Source: Metellina segmentata
Taxonomy: Eukaryota > Arthropoda > Arachnida > Araneae > Tetragnathidae
Length of the DNA stretch: 64,000 nucleotides
Assembly (NCBI GenBank): GCA_947359465.1
Contig: OX375881.1
Location: 71,757,914-71,821,913 of the forward strand
Direction of reading: 5' to 3'
Of the stretch, positions 1 to 11,849 are shown piece after piece. A program made the position numbers and the translations under genes. Position 1 is the first letter of the stretch; every line of letters starts with the position of its first letter. The notes beneath the pieces were generated by a model. It ran no database searches and had not been told where the DNA came from. It saw only the letters and a list, made by a program, of their open reading frames with translations.

Positions 1-280
1 TCGCACCTCCGAGGAGCGTTTTGGTCGCTTTTCCTCCAATCGGAGCAATATTACATAACCTCAAAATGGGATAGGGGGCTGCAAATGCTAATTTTATTTC
101 CATCTAGAGATTTCTCTATCGGGAATTCTTGCTCCGAATGATTTAATATCGCAGCTAATGGTTAATAACCGGCTCTTAGCACCCCCCTGCTCCTCTCTGA
201 GCATGCTATGGGGCTCAATTGAGCAGTCGGGATTTTCACCACCCGTGTGTTTATATCAGCTCTATAAATCTTTTTTTAAT
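1..280. promoter_or_regulatory. Unique, balanced-composition island; candidate conserved non-coding element
   Basis: This stretch has less AT bias than its surroundings, has no long open frame and does not recur in the window. It contains homeobox/POU-like cores (ATGCTAAT near 87, GATTTAATATCG near 139, GCTAATGGTTAATAACC near 154). Such islands are typical of enhancers inside introns of developmental transcription-factor genes. Conservation is inferred, not shown. From 281 to 455 there is a G-run (385-395) after a T-run and nothing else recognisable. Confidence 0.25.
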
Positions 281-459
281 GTTGTTGAACACTTGGACCG
301 AAATTCCAAGGGGAGGAGGGAAAAAAGGTATTGAAGGAAGAGGGTGAGAAGATGAAAAAGTGCGATTGGAAAAGCGATTTTTTTTGGGGGGGGGGAATTA
401 CCCGGAAATGGTTTTTCTATTTGCTTGTTTATTTCTTTAATGATCTGTTATGAAAAAAC

Positions 460-1330
460 TCGCAAGCATATGCGCACGCTAATTTGTGTTTTACCACTTG
501 AGCTGCATTGAATGGGGAGTTACAATGAGGTTGTGAAAAGTGATAATGTCCTATCGTAAATAATTTGAATGAAAAGGAATTGGGATAATTCACTAGAGAA
601 CTTCCAATAGTTGTTGAAAGTGATAATGTCACACCGTGAACAATGTGCATTAAAGGGAACAGATGGAATTCACAACAGAGCTTCGATACTTGTGAAAAGT
701 GATAGTGTCCGACTGTAAACAGTGTGCACTTAAGGAAACGACATTGAATGGGTAGTTGCAATGAGGTTGTAGAAGGTGATAATGTCCGATCGTAAATAAT
801 TTGGAAGAAATGGATGTAATGGTAATGGTAATTTTAGTTAACGTCGTACTAGAGCAACACAACGGGCTATTGACGACGGTCCGGGATCAGTCCCTTCAGG
901 GAAAGATCCGAGGACAACACCTCGTAATTTTGAACCACGGTCAGATGACGAAGCAACACCTGAGCTGGCACCCCACTCTCCAAACTTCCACGCCAACCCA
1001 ACGTGAGAACTTTCGGCCACGACAGATTTAAGGTGCACCAGCCGCCTCTACACCATACGTTTACAAACATCCATGCCCGAACCCGGATTCGAACCAGGAA
1101 CCTTCCGATCTAGAGGCTAACACCTTAACCACTATACCGGTTGGTCGGCTGAAAGAAATGGAATTGGGAGGATTCACTACAACACTTCCAATAGTTGCTG
1201 AAAGTGATAATGTCACACCGTCAACTATTTGCATTAAAGGAAACAGATGGAATTCACTACAGCTTCCTATACTTGTCGAAAGTGATAATGTCCGACCGCA
1301 AACAGTGTGCATTAAAGAAAATGGACAGAA
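460..1330. repeat. ~79-bp tandem array, interrupted by a SINE
   Basis: The core AAGTGATAATGTC recurs near 538, 618, 697 (one change), 773, 1202 and 1279, a spacing of 76-80 bp. Units also share TGGAATTCACTACA-like and CAGTGTGCATTAAAG-like blocks. The gap between 773 and 1202 is filled by the SINE at 815-1150. Subtracting the SINE and one target-site copy gives about 81 bp, which restores the array phase. Short open frames in this array are chance products of the repeat. From 1331 to about 1690 I see nothing specific. Confidence 0.85.
815..1150 (-). mobile_element. Full-length tRNA-derived SINE (family A)
   Basis: Read on the minus strand, a tRNA-like head (A box TAGTGGTTAAGGTGTTAG, B box GGTTCGAATCC) leads into a ~250-bp body. 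The 3' module contains CGTTGTGTTGCTCTAGTACG and ends in a short ATTACC-type repeat tail. The flanks GAAGAAATGGA (804-814) and GAAAGAAATGGA (1151-1162) form an imperfect target-site duplication. It is the most complete copy in the window and sits inside a tandem array. SINEs are transcribed by RNA polymerase III and mobilised by LINE enzymes. The body resembles spider SINEs from memory; no search was run. Confidence 0.88.
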
Positions 1331-1689
1331 ATCGAAAAAAAATTTCTACCTAAGAAATTTCCTTAAGCTTATTTACTTTTAGTAATAACCTGATGTTCTG
1401 TGACTGTAATAACTTTTAAGTGGGGAAGTAAAGAATTAAACGAGTCTGTATAAGTGAAGCAAGAAAATCTAACACAACTATCTGCTTTACAATATAAGAA
1501 TGTCCTTAATAAAAGTTTTACTTTTCAATCTTGTAAAATATTTTCTGAATGGTCATTGATGAGTTTATATACCAAACAATATTCCCTATTATATTTCAAA
1601 AGTCAAGGATCTGAAATTCATATTCTACATTGTACATGTACATTTATGATCGAACCACTTTGATGTGCAGTTCGTTGGGATACTATGTA

Positions 1690-3480
1690 TTAAACTAAAT
1701 ATGACGCGTGAGCATATTGTTGAGTTTATACGAAGCTACTAATTGAGAATTTTAAACCTTTTGAAAGTAACTACCATTTCACATGTAATCATCTAAAAAG
1801 TACAATCGAATCATCTCTGTTCATGTAAACAATCTCTAATAATGAATAAAATGTAATTACTTTTCAGCAACGTGTACATCATTGCAAGCTGTCCCTCCAC
1901 TGAGTTGGACATTAATCTACTTAGAATATTCTGTAACCTATTTCTATATATGTATGACGACATTACTCTGTATGCGCTGTATAACACAAACAAGTGTATT
2001 GCTTCAAAAGTGTCGTGAGTGGATTTAGATCCATGTGGCTCTATGTTCCAAACCCCACATAGCTTTACCTTTTGATCTACTCAACAGGGAATTTGAACCT
2101 CTTGAAACTAACTATCGTTTCATGATAAATCGCCTCCTCAATCAGCCTAATGAATAGTCATAGATCTGCACCATATCTGGTTAATGAATAAAACAGACTT
2201 ACTTTTTAGTAACGTGTAGCATTGAACACCTTTTAATCGAACACTGCCCCATCAAACTCCTGAAGAATTTCGATTATCTAATTCTACACATGAATGACGA
2301 CATTACCCTGTATACTCCTGTATAACTCGTGAAAGTATGTATTCAACGATGTTGCTAATAGGTTTAGTTCGCTATGTCTCAAAGTACCGAACCACACATA
2401 TTTATAACCTTTGAGTATTTGTCACGAAAGTTTAAACTCTTGCAAGTAACTGTAGTTTCATGATTAATCGTCTCAAAAGGTACCCTCGATCCACCTTATG
2501 AGTTGTCATAGACCTGCAGCATATCTGGTCACTGAATAAAACAGACTTGATTTTTAGTAACGTGTAGCATTACGCTCCTTTCAAACGAACACTAACCCAA
2601 TATCGTGTCGACGATAGTCCATAGAAAGCATTTTATCAGCGAATACTAGACTTGTACTACGACAGTAATCTACATACTCTGTGCAGTACGAAAAAGTATA
2701 CAGATTCAGCAATATCGCTAATAGATTTAATTTGCTGAAGTCCAAAGTAACGAATCACATATATTTATATCTTTTGAGTACCTGTCTCGAGATTTGAACC
2801 TCTTGAAAGTAACTAGTTTCATGATCAACCTTCTCAAAAGGTACCTTGATCCACATTATGAATAATCATAGACTTGTACCATATCTGGTCAATGAATAAA
2901 ACATACTTAACTTTAGAAACGTGTAGCATTACGCACCTTTCAAACGAACATTAACCCACTACCGAGTCGACGCTAGCCACGGAAAACGTTTTATCACCGA
3001 ATTCTAGATTTGTTCGCCGGCATTAACCTGTATACTCTGTACAGCACGAGAAAGTGTATAGATTCAACAATGTCGCTAATAGATTTAGTTTACTGAGGCC
3101 CTATGTACAGAACCACAGAAAGCGTTACCTTTTGAGCTACCTGTCAGGAAATGTGAACCGCTTCAAAGTAACCATCGCTTCATGATTAATCGTCTCAAAA
3201 GGCACGCTCGGACTATCTCCGCTTTAATGAATAAAGATAGACCTGCAGCATCTCGGGTTAATGAATAAAACGGACTTAATTTTTAGTAACTAATAGCACT
3301 GCACATCTTATAAATGAGCCCTGTCCCATCACCGCGTTGACGCTAATCTGTTATGAGAGGATTCGATCATCTATTTCTACACATGCCTGGCGACATTACC
3401 CTGCATGGGCTGCATGGCACGAACAAGTGTATACCTTCAACGGTGACGTTAATAGATTCCAATAGGCTGCATTACATATG
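1690..3480. repeat. Diverged ~350-bp tandem array, about five copies
   Basis: The block GAATAAAACAGACTTA...TAGTAACGTGTAGCATT recurs near 1841, 2187, 2534, 2893 and 3262, a spacing of 346-369 bp. Each unit also repeats TTTGAACCTCTTGAAAGTAA, CATGATTAATCGTCTCAAAA and CTAATAGATTTAGTT. The copies differ by substitutions and small indels, so the array is old. No coding capacity is conserved between copies. Confidence 0.85.
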
Positions 3481-3547
3481 CACATGCATTACGGCGTGTA
3501 ACAAATCCGCTAAATTAAAAACCAAATCACCTGGGAACAGAACCGCA

Positions 3548-3640
3548 TAAAATTAATTTGCTAAACCTCAGCAGCTTTAATTAGGCAGCTCCCATTTTTA
3601 TCGATAAATGATTAGCAACGACACAGGTAGGGGGAGGATG
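3548..3640. promoter_or_regulatory. Short unique island with homeodomain-type sites
   Basis: It contains CAGCTTTAATTAGGCAGC, TTTATCGATAAATG and ATGATTAGC close together: TAATTA, ATCGAT and TGATTA cores. The composition stands out from the repeats on either side. A candidate regulatory element; conservation has not been tested. Positions 3690-4085 that follow hold unique sequence with no recognisable gene. Confidence 0.22.
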
Positions 3641-3683
3641 TATATATATATACGAGTATATATGTGTATATATATATACATAA
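3640..3683. repeat. (TA)n-rich microsatellite
   Basis: Alternating TA runs are broken by CGAG and GTG interruptions. Confidence 0.9.
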
Positions 3684-4090
3684 GTGCCCTTGATTTTTCA
3701 ATTCTAGGCGCCGCTGGATTTTTAATCACGCGAACACGCACTACATGTCACGTGATTCCATAGCTCAATGTCAAAGTGCACCCCGGGCAAAATTATTCAG
3801 AGTGAAAGCAGTGTGCCCGATGCAACAAAGCCCGAATTAAGAGACATAATGAATCTTCGGCTTAACAGTTTTCATCCGCTGACGGAATTTTTACGTTTGC
3901 TGGAAATTAACGTCGGATGCTTTAAGCACGGTTTGACGTTGGATGTGGTTTTGTTTTTGGTTTGCTTCACTTCGTTGTGGAATAAATTATCGTTTTGCGT
4001 TGTTTTCTAGAAATTGTTTAAAATAAAGTTCGAAGAATGAAGGTAACTTAATTTTGAAAGTATTTCATGTTTTTTTGAGGGTAGGTAGAT

Positions 4091-4206
4091 GAATCAACGC
4101 GCAATGGAGCATCACAGTGGGTCATTGGCTGCGGCCTAGGATCGATCCCGAAGGGAAAGACCAGAGGACGACACCTCGTGATTTTGAATTACGGTCAGAT
4201 GGCAAA
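4091..4206 (-). mobile_element. SINE family A, 3' fragment
   Basis: The minus strand matches the 3' body and end of the full copy at 815-1150 (blocks ACACCTCGTGATTTTGAATT and CGGTCAGATG). It lacks the tRNA-like head and is clearly diverged. Confidence 0.7.
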
Positions 4207-4450
4207 CTTTGCAAGGGAGAAATTAACACTTTCAGACAGTGGAGAGGTATTTAATTAATCTGCACCCACCTCTATGAAATGAACTCCTAGAATTTGAGAA
4301 AGGAATTGCGAAATTATTTTCCTCGCTAGTAAAAGCAAAAAAATACTATGGAATTTTTAAAAATGATACAGACTAAAACGTACTTGAAATGATAGTTTTT
4401 TAAGTAATGACCTCCGAACATCAGATTGGTTGTGAGGGTAAGTAGGTTGT

Positions 4451-4590
4451 TGAATTAACGTTGCACTGGAGCAACACAACGGGCTATTGGAGACAGTCAG
4501 GAATGGAAAGTTCAGAGGACAACACCTCGTAATTTTGATCCACGGTCGGATGACGAGATCAATAACTGAGTTGGCATCCCCTTCTCATAC
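4451..4590 (-). mobile_element. SINE family A, 3' fragment
   Basis: It shares GAGCAACACAACGGGCTATT and ACACCTCGTAATTTTGA with the full copy and is head-truncated. Positions 4591-5032 that follow are AT-rich and unassigned. Confidence 0.78.
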
Positions 4591-5032
4591 AGAAACAAGG
4601 AAAGCTTTACGTTCCCAGAGTGAGGTTAGTAAAAATATCATACCATAGCATACCATTTACTTACGCAGAAAAGAAAATTGCAACATGTAAAATCGAGTCT
4701 TTTCTAGTACAGTGGATAAATCCACTGATCCAAGGTGGTACCACCAAATATCATAGAGCATAGGGTTTTATTTGTAATGGCTAACTATCAGTCACTACCG
4801 ATTCACAAAACTTTTGAGTCACATTTTATGCCTTGATATAAAGATCATGACTAATACGATCCTATATTTTTAGTTACATCAAAGTTTTAATGAAATATAA
4901 CATTTACAAGGGGAATATACTGCAAATATACAAAATAATTTTTCTTGAATTAGAGACCTTTTATATTTCAAAAAACTATGATGATCTTTGAGTTTTTGTT
5001 GTCTTTCATAACTGTGTCATAGGAAGGTGGGT

Positions 5033-5152
5033 AATTAAAATCGCAATGGAGAAACACAACGGGATATTAGCGGGTGCCGAGATCAAACCCAAAGTGAAAG
5101 ATCCGAGAACAACAGGTAGTTTTGAACCACGGTCAGTGTGTGTGTGACGAAT
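5033..5152 (-). mobile_element. SINE family A, 3' fragment
   Basis: Shared blocks are GAAACACAACGGGATATTAG and TTTTGAACCACGGTCAG, with a small internal deletion. It is the third truncated copy within 1.1 kb, all in the same orientation. Confidence 0.68.
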
Positions 5153-6089
5153 TGATGACATTAAAGCACAAAATGTGTATTGTACACACGCATTATCTAG
5201 CAAACATTCTTAGTTTAATCTGCTCTAAATTTTCTTTGGACATGTCATTTCCCGAAAAGGTAACTTTTCGTTTAAATTTAAACTTTAGGCAAAAGTTCAT
5301 TGCACCAAAAAATACATGAATAACCGCATTTGAATATGTTACCAGTAAAACGCAACTTTCTACTAAAAGTAATTCTTTAGGTATGTTGAGACACCAAATT
5401 CTAAGCACATTTTTTTATTTTCCAGCAAATGGCGGATATGAGAAAAATCCTCACTGCCATTTCAAAACCCTCATCAGACATAAGACCGACGGGGGTTATA
5501 TAAATACAAGAGAAAAGCTCCTCTTCTAAGAAGAATCTTGCCACAACCCATTGGTACGTTCAGAATAGCAAATTCGGGAACTCCGAATTTCAAATGCACC
5601 ACCATAAATTTGAATTTTCGATGTGTACCAGAATGCTATACTGGGTATATGAATCTGGAATGGGAGGGAGAGAGTTCGATATCGATATTCCATAGAACAC
5701 CTATCTTCATCGCCGCTGATGCCATAACAGAGTGGAACTTTTGCACAAAACTTAGAAGACCTTCGCTCATTTAACATTTTCCTTCGTGTTGGCCAAAATT
5801 GAGCTTAGATTCTAAAACGAGAGTTTCTGTTTAGCCCTTCTAATGCGTCTTTGGCGTGTGTGCTTTGGACTGCCATTTTTCCTACAGGAGGTGATGTATA
5901 ATATTTTGCGTTGGGGTTCTGTACAGAAAAGACTTACATACGGCAAATACATTTGCCGTTTTCTGCCGACAGATTGGTGGATGGGGTAGGCGAATTTGCA
6001 TACTGAGTTTAGGAGTGATTTTCGATCAAAAGAATTTCCAGGAAATTCTTCTTCCGATGTTATCTTGGTATTTTTTATTCCATATTCGA
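5153..6089. other. Unassigned stretch with overlapping short open frames
   Basis: Minus-strand open frames at 5526-5777 and 5812-6234 and a plus frame at 5538-5774 are present. None resembles a known domain. A good acceptor-like tract (TCTTTTCTGTACAG) occurs on the minus strand near 5925, with two frames open after it, but with no partner exon I do not call a gene. The 5812-6234 frame runs into the ~85-bp tandem array, which argues against it being coding. Confidence 0.3.
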
Positions 6090-7080
6090 TCCAGCTCTTC
6101 ATTGGCGAAGTTCTTTGTTTGTCTACAACAGATAAAATACTGGACAATCGAAAATATGACATCGTTAGTCGGTGCTTTTCAGGGGCGAATGTGTTTCTTT
6201 GTCCTAGAACGAAAGAACTGAAAATACTGGGCAATTAAAAATGTGATATTGTCAGTCGCTGCTCTTCTTGGGGAATTTCGTTTTTGTCTAAGAACATGAG
6301 GTCTGAAAATACCGGACAAACGAAATTTGCAACATTGTTAGTCGCTGCTCTTCATTGAGGAAGTTCTTTTTTTTTGTCTAGAACACAGATGAAGTACCGG
6401 ACAATCGAAAATATGACATTGTTACTCGCTGCTTCTCAAGGACGAATGTTTTTCTTTGTCTAAGGACGAAAGATCCTGGAAATGCGATATTGGCTGCCCT
6501 TCTTGAGGAATTAATTTTTTGTCTAAGAACATAAGTCTGGAAATACAGAATAGTTGAAGTTTGCAGCATTGTTAGTCGCTGCTCTTCACTGACGAAGTTC
6601 TTTTTTTTGTTGTCTAGAACAGATAAAATACTGGACAATCGAAAATATGACATCGTTAGTCGGTGCTTTTCAGGGGCGAATGTGTTTCTTTGTCCTAGAA
6701 CGAAAGAACTGAAAACACCGGGTAATCGAAAATGTGATAATGTCAGTCACTGCTCTTCATGGGCGAAGCTTTTTCTGTCTAAACAAAAAAGGGTATGAAA
6801 ATACCAGACCTCCGAAAATGTAACATTGCTACTAGCTGCTCTTCCTGGGGAATTGTTTCTGTCTAAGACCATAAAGAATAAAAATACCGGACAAACTAAA
6901 ATTTAACATTGTAAGCCGCTGCTCTTTATGCGTGAATTTTTTTTTTTTTGATGGCTTAAGGATTAAAATATCGAGGTAATCGTAAGCGTGAAACAGTTAA
7001 TCACTCCTCTTTATGTGTGAAGGTTTTGTTTTTCATCTAAGAACAGAAGTATAGAAAATATCGGTCAATCAACAATGTCA
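6090..7080. repeat. ~85-bp tandem array, about 12 copies
   Basis: The core GTTAGTCGCTGCTCTT recurs near 6163, 6250, 6337, 6420, 6571, 6655, 6742, 6827, 6910 and 6996. Each unit also carries GTCTAGAAC- and ACCGGACAATCGAAAATGTG-like blocks. The ~120 bp from 6121 and from about 6612 are nearly identical, so part of the array was duplicated as a ~492-bp block more recently than its other units. From 7081 to 7880 I see only AT-rich unique DNA. Confidence 0.88.
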
Positions 7081-7881
7081 CATTAACACGCTAGTGTGAC
7101 CTAACAATCAAATGAATCATTTTTGACAAATGATTAATTTTAACAGCAGTTGCGTTTAAATTTTGATAGTTCCTCAAAAAGTGTTGTTTCGCCTCTCTCC
7201 TTTCCAACACTTTAATGAAGCTTTTAGAGCAAAATTTTCAATTTGTGAACCGAAAATGGAGCTAAAGTTTCATAAAGTTCGAGACACTGTCTAAATAACT
7301 CACTTATGCTTTAAAAAACTATTTTTCCGTGTAAACTCTTAATTTAGACAGCAATCTTCTGTTTTTACGTAGTCACGACAAATTTCAATCTACTCTATCA
7401 AAAGTTCACGTACGTCTAACACGAAAGGAATTAATTTATCGTTGCAACCTCTAAGTAAAATATTACTTCATTTCACGATGTTAATGTGTACCACAAGAAT
7501 ATATATATATATTTTTTTCAAAAATATGTACGTGTTTTTAAAATGACTGTGGAAAGAACTGCTGTAACTTATTTTTCAAATACACCATGGACAAAAAAGT
7601 AAGATATTTTGGCTATTTAATAAACAAATAATTTCCACAATTCATCAGGTCTAAGATCGTTGTAAACAAAATTTTAAAGTAAATTTCAAGATAAAAAAAA
7701 ACTACACGTTTTGATCAGAAAGTTCGTTTTATTCTGGTTGTCACGTCATTTCGACAAAGCACAAGAAATACCATTTGAATTTAGCTCTGGCATACTTGTT
7801 CTCTCTTTCATGAAGTACGTTACTTTCTTAATTTGTAATAGTTTAAGACAAGATTGATGAGCTTGATATCACGGGTGCCTA

Positions 7882-8120
7882 GCGGGCCGCATTAGCCTAG
7901 TTATGAGAGCAACGGATCAGCAATAGGGGAAGGTGGCGAGTTCAAATCCAACCGATGACCGTCGGGTACAAAAGGGGATGACAGCTCAGATGTGACCTCG
8001 TCATCTGACCGTGGTTAAAAATTACGTGGTATTGCCCTTTGATCTCTCCATTGGGGGATTGATCCCGCACCGTCGTCAATAACTCGCTGTGTTGCTCCAG
8101 TACGACGGTAATTAAAAAAT
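7882..8120 (+). mobile_element. SINE family A, internally deleted copy with tRNA-like head
   Basis: The tRNA-like head has A box TTAGCCTAGTTATGAGAGC and B box GAGTTCAAATCC. It joins CAGCTCAGATGTGACCTCG and the usual 3' end (GTGTTGCTCCAGTACGACG, then TAATTAAAAAA). About 100 bp of the central body seen in the full copy is absent. Confidence 0.85.
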
Positions 8121-8178
8121 ACCCGAACCGTCGGCAATAGCCCGTTGTGTTACTCTAGTGTGACGTTAATTAAGTACC
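8121..8178 (+). mobile_element. SINE family A, 3' end only, directly after the previous copy
   Basis: A second 3' terminus (CAATAGCCCGTTGTGTTACT...GACGTTAATTAA) abuts the first in the same orientation. This suggests a partial tandem 3'-end duplication or one insertion next to another. Confidence 0.75.
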
Positions 8179-9918
8179 TACATTCTTCTCTGGGCCTAGA
8201 TTCCTTGCCCTCCTTAGTGTTATTTTTATTATTGGGAGTCTGCGCCTCTAACCGCGGCGGATATATATGATAACCTGAAGTCATACATACAGTAACTGGA
8301 TCTGATATAATAGATCAAACTATCGATATGTAAAAGGACAACGATACCAACCCGAAGAGTCCAAACTCCATGCCCTCTACGTAATGTTTGTATAGTTTGA
8401 ACCCGGTCCTTTAATTTTAATAGAAGGGGGAGGGACAAATACTTATTATATAGATAATATGAATAGTGAAATTACTTCACTATTCATTTCATTCTGAAAA
8501 CAAATTCTTTCAAAGCGTACTTGTAAAAAAAGAACCGGGTTCTTAATCGAGAGGGAGAGAAAGAGTCCCTCGATAATTTTTATTATAAGTTAATTCTACT
8601 GCTTGATGCAAAATATCCCACCACGTTTGAGTGGATGCGAAAAATTTAAAACCTAGATTGCAGAAGCCATATCACCAAATAACACTTGACCCCTCACAGG
8701 CTCATTCGACCTCCATCTTCCATTTTGATCGCCTTATGGCTATCCCCATCGTCTTCAACACCGTTAATCCTGTTTTTTAAACCCCGAAACATCCCAATCA
8801 CTAAAGCCTCTTAAGACTTAACCATACTCCTGTTTAGATACCCACACAATCCAGGAAAGCTTCTTTTTTGAGTGACGGCCTGCGTCATTTGCGGGGAACC
8901 CCTTCGTAGCCCCCCACCGGGCTACACCCCTTTCAGCTGATGATTAGGTAGGTGTCGATAACGAGGTTCTGATGGATGGTTTCTGAGATTCGGATCCGTC
9001 CCATTGTATCAGGGAATCCCCTTGTGCTCTTGATGGCGAGATGGAGTTATAGAAGTAAATTGACCCCTGAACTCCAGCGCTTGATGCTCTTTTGTGTTTG
9101 CTAAAGACGAAGGATGATGTATAAGATTGGGAGAGGGTAGTAGTTATTTTATAACGTCTTTTTTTTGTATCCGCATAGAAATGGATGCGGTGATTTAATA
9201 GCATTAGGGAATTGGTTCCGAATGCAAGGCAAAACTGATCCGATCGCTGAATTTTGCGAGAGATGAATAAACTGACGGTTAATTTTCCATTATATGTAAA
9301 TTTAATGAATATATTATTACGAGATTCAATGAAGGAATTCATTTTCAGCACTGAATTGATCACTTAATGGGTTTTTGCTTTCAGCAACACCATTCTTTAG
9401 GCATAATTATCAACTGTTGTCTGTGTCTGATATAATCCGCTGTCATCCTATATAATGCTGGTTATTGATTCTCTCATTCAGATGGTTTAAATAAAAAAAT
9501 AATTAATGTAGTCAACACATCCATACCCGATAAAACTATCTGGTTAGAGATAGTATGTGTAATTAATTCTTTTTACTTCCATTCTATAACATTCGACATA
9601 CACTCGTTTTAATTTTTTATCTCTGGAATGATGTTCTTAAAATTCTTCGAATTCCTATTAAGTGTGCCTATTATTTGCTGAATCGACAAAATTGTCTTTT
9701 AGAATTGTATTCCATCATGTCTATCAGACCTGGAAAAATGAAAGAAAGATTGCTGCATTGTCTCTCTCTCTCTCTCTCTCTCTACAATGAAGATATATTA
9801 ATCTATACCAACAAGAATAGGAAGTTTCAAATTTATATCCTAATCCTCGATTACTATTTTAAAAGTGTCTCCGAGGAATGTGATTTGGAAAAATATTGTT
9901 ATATTTTGAAAATACCTC
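8179..9918. other. Unique stretch; small hairpin, (TC)n run and one unassigned open frame
   Basis: A 12-bp-arm inverted repeat lies at 8459-8487 (ATGAATAGTGAA and its complement). A (TC)n run occupies 9761-9783. A minus-strand open frame of 139 codons spans 8944-9363. It has no recognisable motif, no signal peptide and no repeated domain, and I cannot say it is expressed. Confidence 0.35.
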
Positions 9919-10715
9919 AGAGTTCGTAGCAACATATTCAATAAGTGATATAAGCAGTAAGGGATATTGCCTAAATAAGCCTTGACACATTTTAAGATTT
10001 TGACATTCTAGAAATCTCAGGTTCGTACATCTATAATACCAACTATTCCCAGAATATTTTTCAGAAATTCGGTGCTTATATTCATAAAGCTCTATTTTTT
10101 TTCTGTTAATAACTTATTTCCATCAATTGAAAAAAATGGCCTTTTCTCTGCTGACTTCCCATTGATATTTCCTTCCAATTCCCTTAGAGTTCGTAGCAAC
10201 ATATTCAATAAGGGATATAAGCAGTAAAGGATATTGCCTAAATAAGCTTCGACACATTTTAAGATTTTGACATTCTAGAAATCTCAGGTTCATCCATCTA
10301 TAATACCAACTATTCCCAGAATATTTTTCAGAAATTCGGTGCTTATATTCATAAAGCTCTATTTTTTTCCTGTTAATAACTTATTTCCATCAATTGAAAA
10401 AAAAATGGCCTTTTCTCTGCTGACTTCCCATTGATATTTCCTTCCAATTCCCTTAGAGTTCGTAGCAACATATTCAATAAGGGATATAAGCAGTAAAGGA
10501 TATTGCCTAAATAAGCTTCGACACATTTTAAGATTTTGACATTCTAGAAATCTCAGGTTCATCCATCTATAATACCAACTATTCCCTGAATATATTATCA
10601 GAAATTCGGTGCTTATCATCATAAAGCTCTATTTTTTGTCTGATAATAACTTATTTCCATCAACTGAAAAAAAATGGCCTTTTCTCTGCTAACTACCAAC
10701 TGATATTTCTTAACA
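9919..10715. repeat. 268-bp direct tandem triplication
   Basis: AGAGTTCGTAGCAACATATT begins copies at 9919, 10186 and 10455. The first two units are nearly identical over their length. The third diverges somewhat toward its end (CTAACTACCAACTGATATTT). The unit has no gene-like open frame. Confidence 0.93.
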
Positions 10716-11849
10716 TGCTATGGTGATTTTCACCTATACCTGAACAGATTTCGGATATCTTCTGTGAACCTACAGTTGCTTTCGTCATAGTGTTCATAAT
10801 TCAGAAAGCTTGCTTTGCTAAATCAAACCTTGAAAGATTGGTATTAAAGGGAGCTCAGAACAAGATCTCTGTGTATCTTGGTTTCCCGTTATGTCAAACA
10901 TGTAAAAAGTAAGGAAGTTCTTATCGTTTTTACAAATTTATTGATATGTATATCCTTTTATTTGACTATTCAAGAATGCATAAAAATCGGGTCAGGCTTT
11001 TGTATGTGAGAGTCTGTAATACCACAAGCGATCTTGCACCTTATATTTTTTTGTATTCTTTCTAATAAAATTTATGAACAATTTGATTTTGTACAGGCTT
11101 ATTTGACGTCTTAATATTAATCTGATGGATTCTATTAAGGAGGCTGTCATAGCAGCCATGGGTTAGCGCTCTGACCATGGGTTCAATAGGCAAATCATAG
11201 ATGTTTGTAGTGGTTCGGAATACAATTTCAGTCATAATTACGGGGTAATTATTACTCGTGGGCAAGCACATCACAGTAAAATGACAAACCGAACCTAATA
11301 AGGATTGTATTGACGTTTTCTAGGATGCTTTAATTCACAATTCATGCTAGTTTCTTTTTAGCTTTTAAATCATTTTTGCTTCGAATTTTATAGTTCATTT
11401 TTATCGTTATTCAGTTAATTTTTACAAACCATGCGACGTTCTTATCGGCATACCATGTATGCTTAGGTGAGAATGCAAACAAAAGAATACTATGTTGTAA
11501 AAGTGTGCATAAAAATGTTCTATTTCGCTTATTGGAGCGATATGGTAAACACGAGCACGCCAAGTGATCAATTTGGCGTAAAAACAAACCCGTTCAATTG
11601 CAACCCTTCAGGTACAACACAGATTAAGTACAAAGGGAAGCCCAACAGCTGTAGAATCAGTTCACCCTTCCCACGGATCAACACCACCGACTCCAGATCC
11701 AACCTGAAATGAAGCCTTCCCCAAAAATCCTCCAAAAGATGTAATAGAGACCCCCACCAAAAACGGGAAACCACCAGCGTGGCAAACGAGATAATATTTA
11801 AGTTCCTGTTCGAATTATACCCCCCTCTGCACCACCCCGAAAACCGATC
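10716..11849. other. Mostly unique AT-rich stretch without a gene call
   Basis: At 11135-11205 there is a faint tRNA-like pattern (GGGTTAGCGCTCTGACC followed by GGGTTCAAT), possibly a decayed SINE head. Opposing open frames at 11467-11712 and 11568-11966 overlap, and neither resembles a known protein. Confidence 0.3.

Noticed and set aside
838..1070. Open frames on both strands
   Set aside because: They lie wholly inside the SINE at 815-1150, which is non-coding.
5812..6653. Minus-strand frames of 140 and 91 codons
   Set aside because: Both run into or lie in the ~85-bp tandem array and repeat its unit in translation, so they reflect the repeat and not a protein.
7882..7962. Genuine tRNA gene
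   Set aside because: A and B boxes are present, but the acceptor stem does not pair and the sequence continues into the SINE body. The same holds for the heads at 25014, 36572, 46986 and 54126.
8944..9363. 139-codon minus-strand frame as a gene
   Set aside because: The longest simple frame here after the array-derived one, but with no motif, no splice context and no recognisable family. Left as unassigned.
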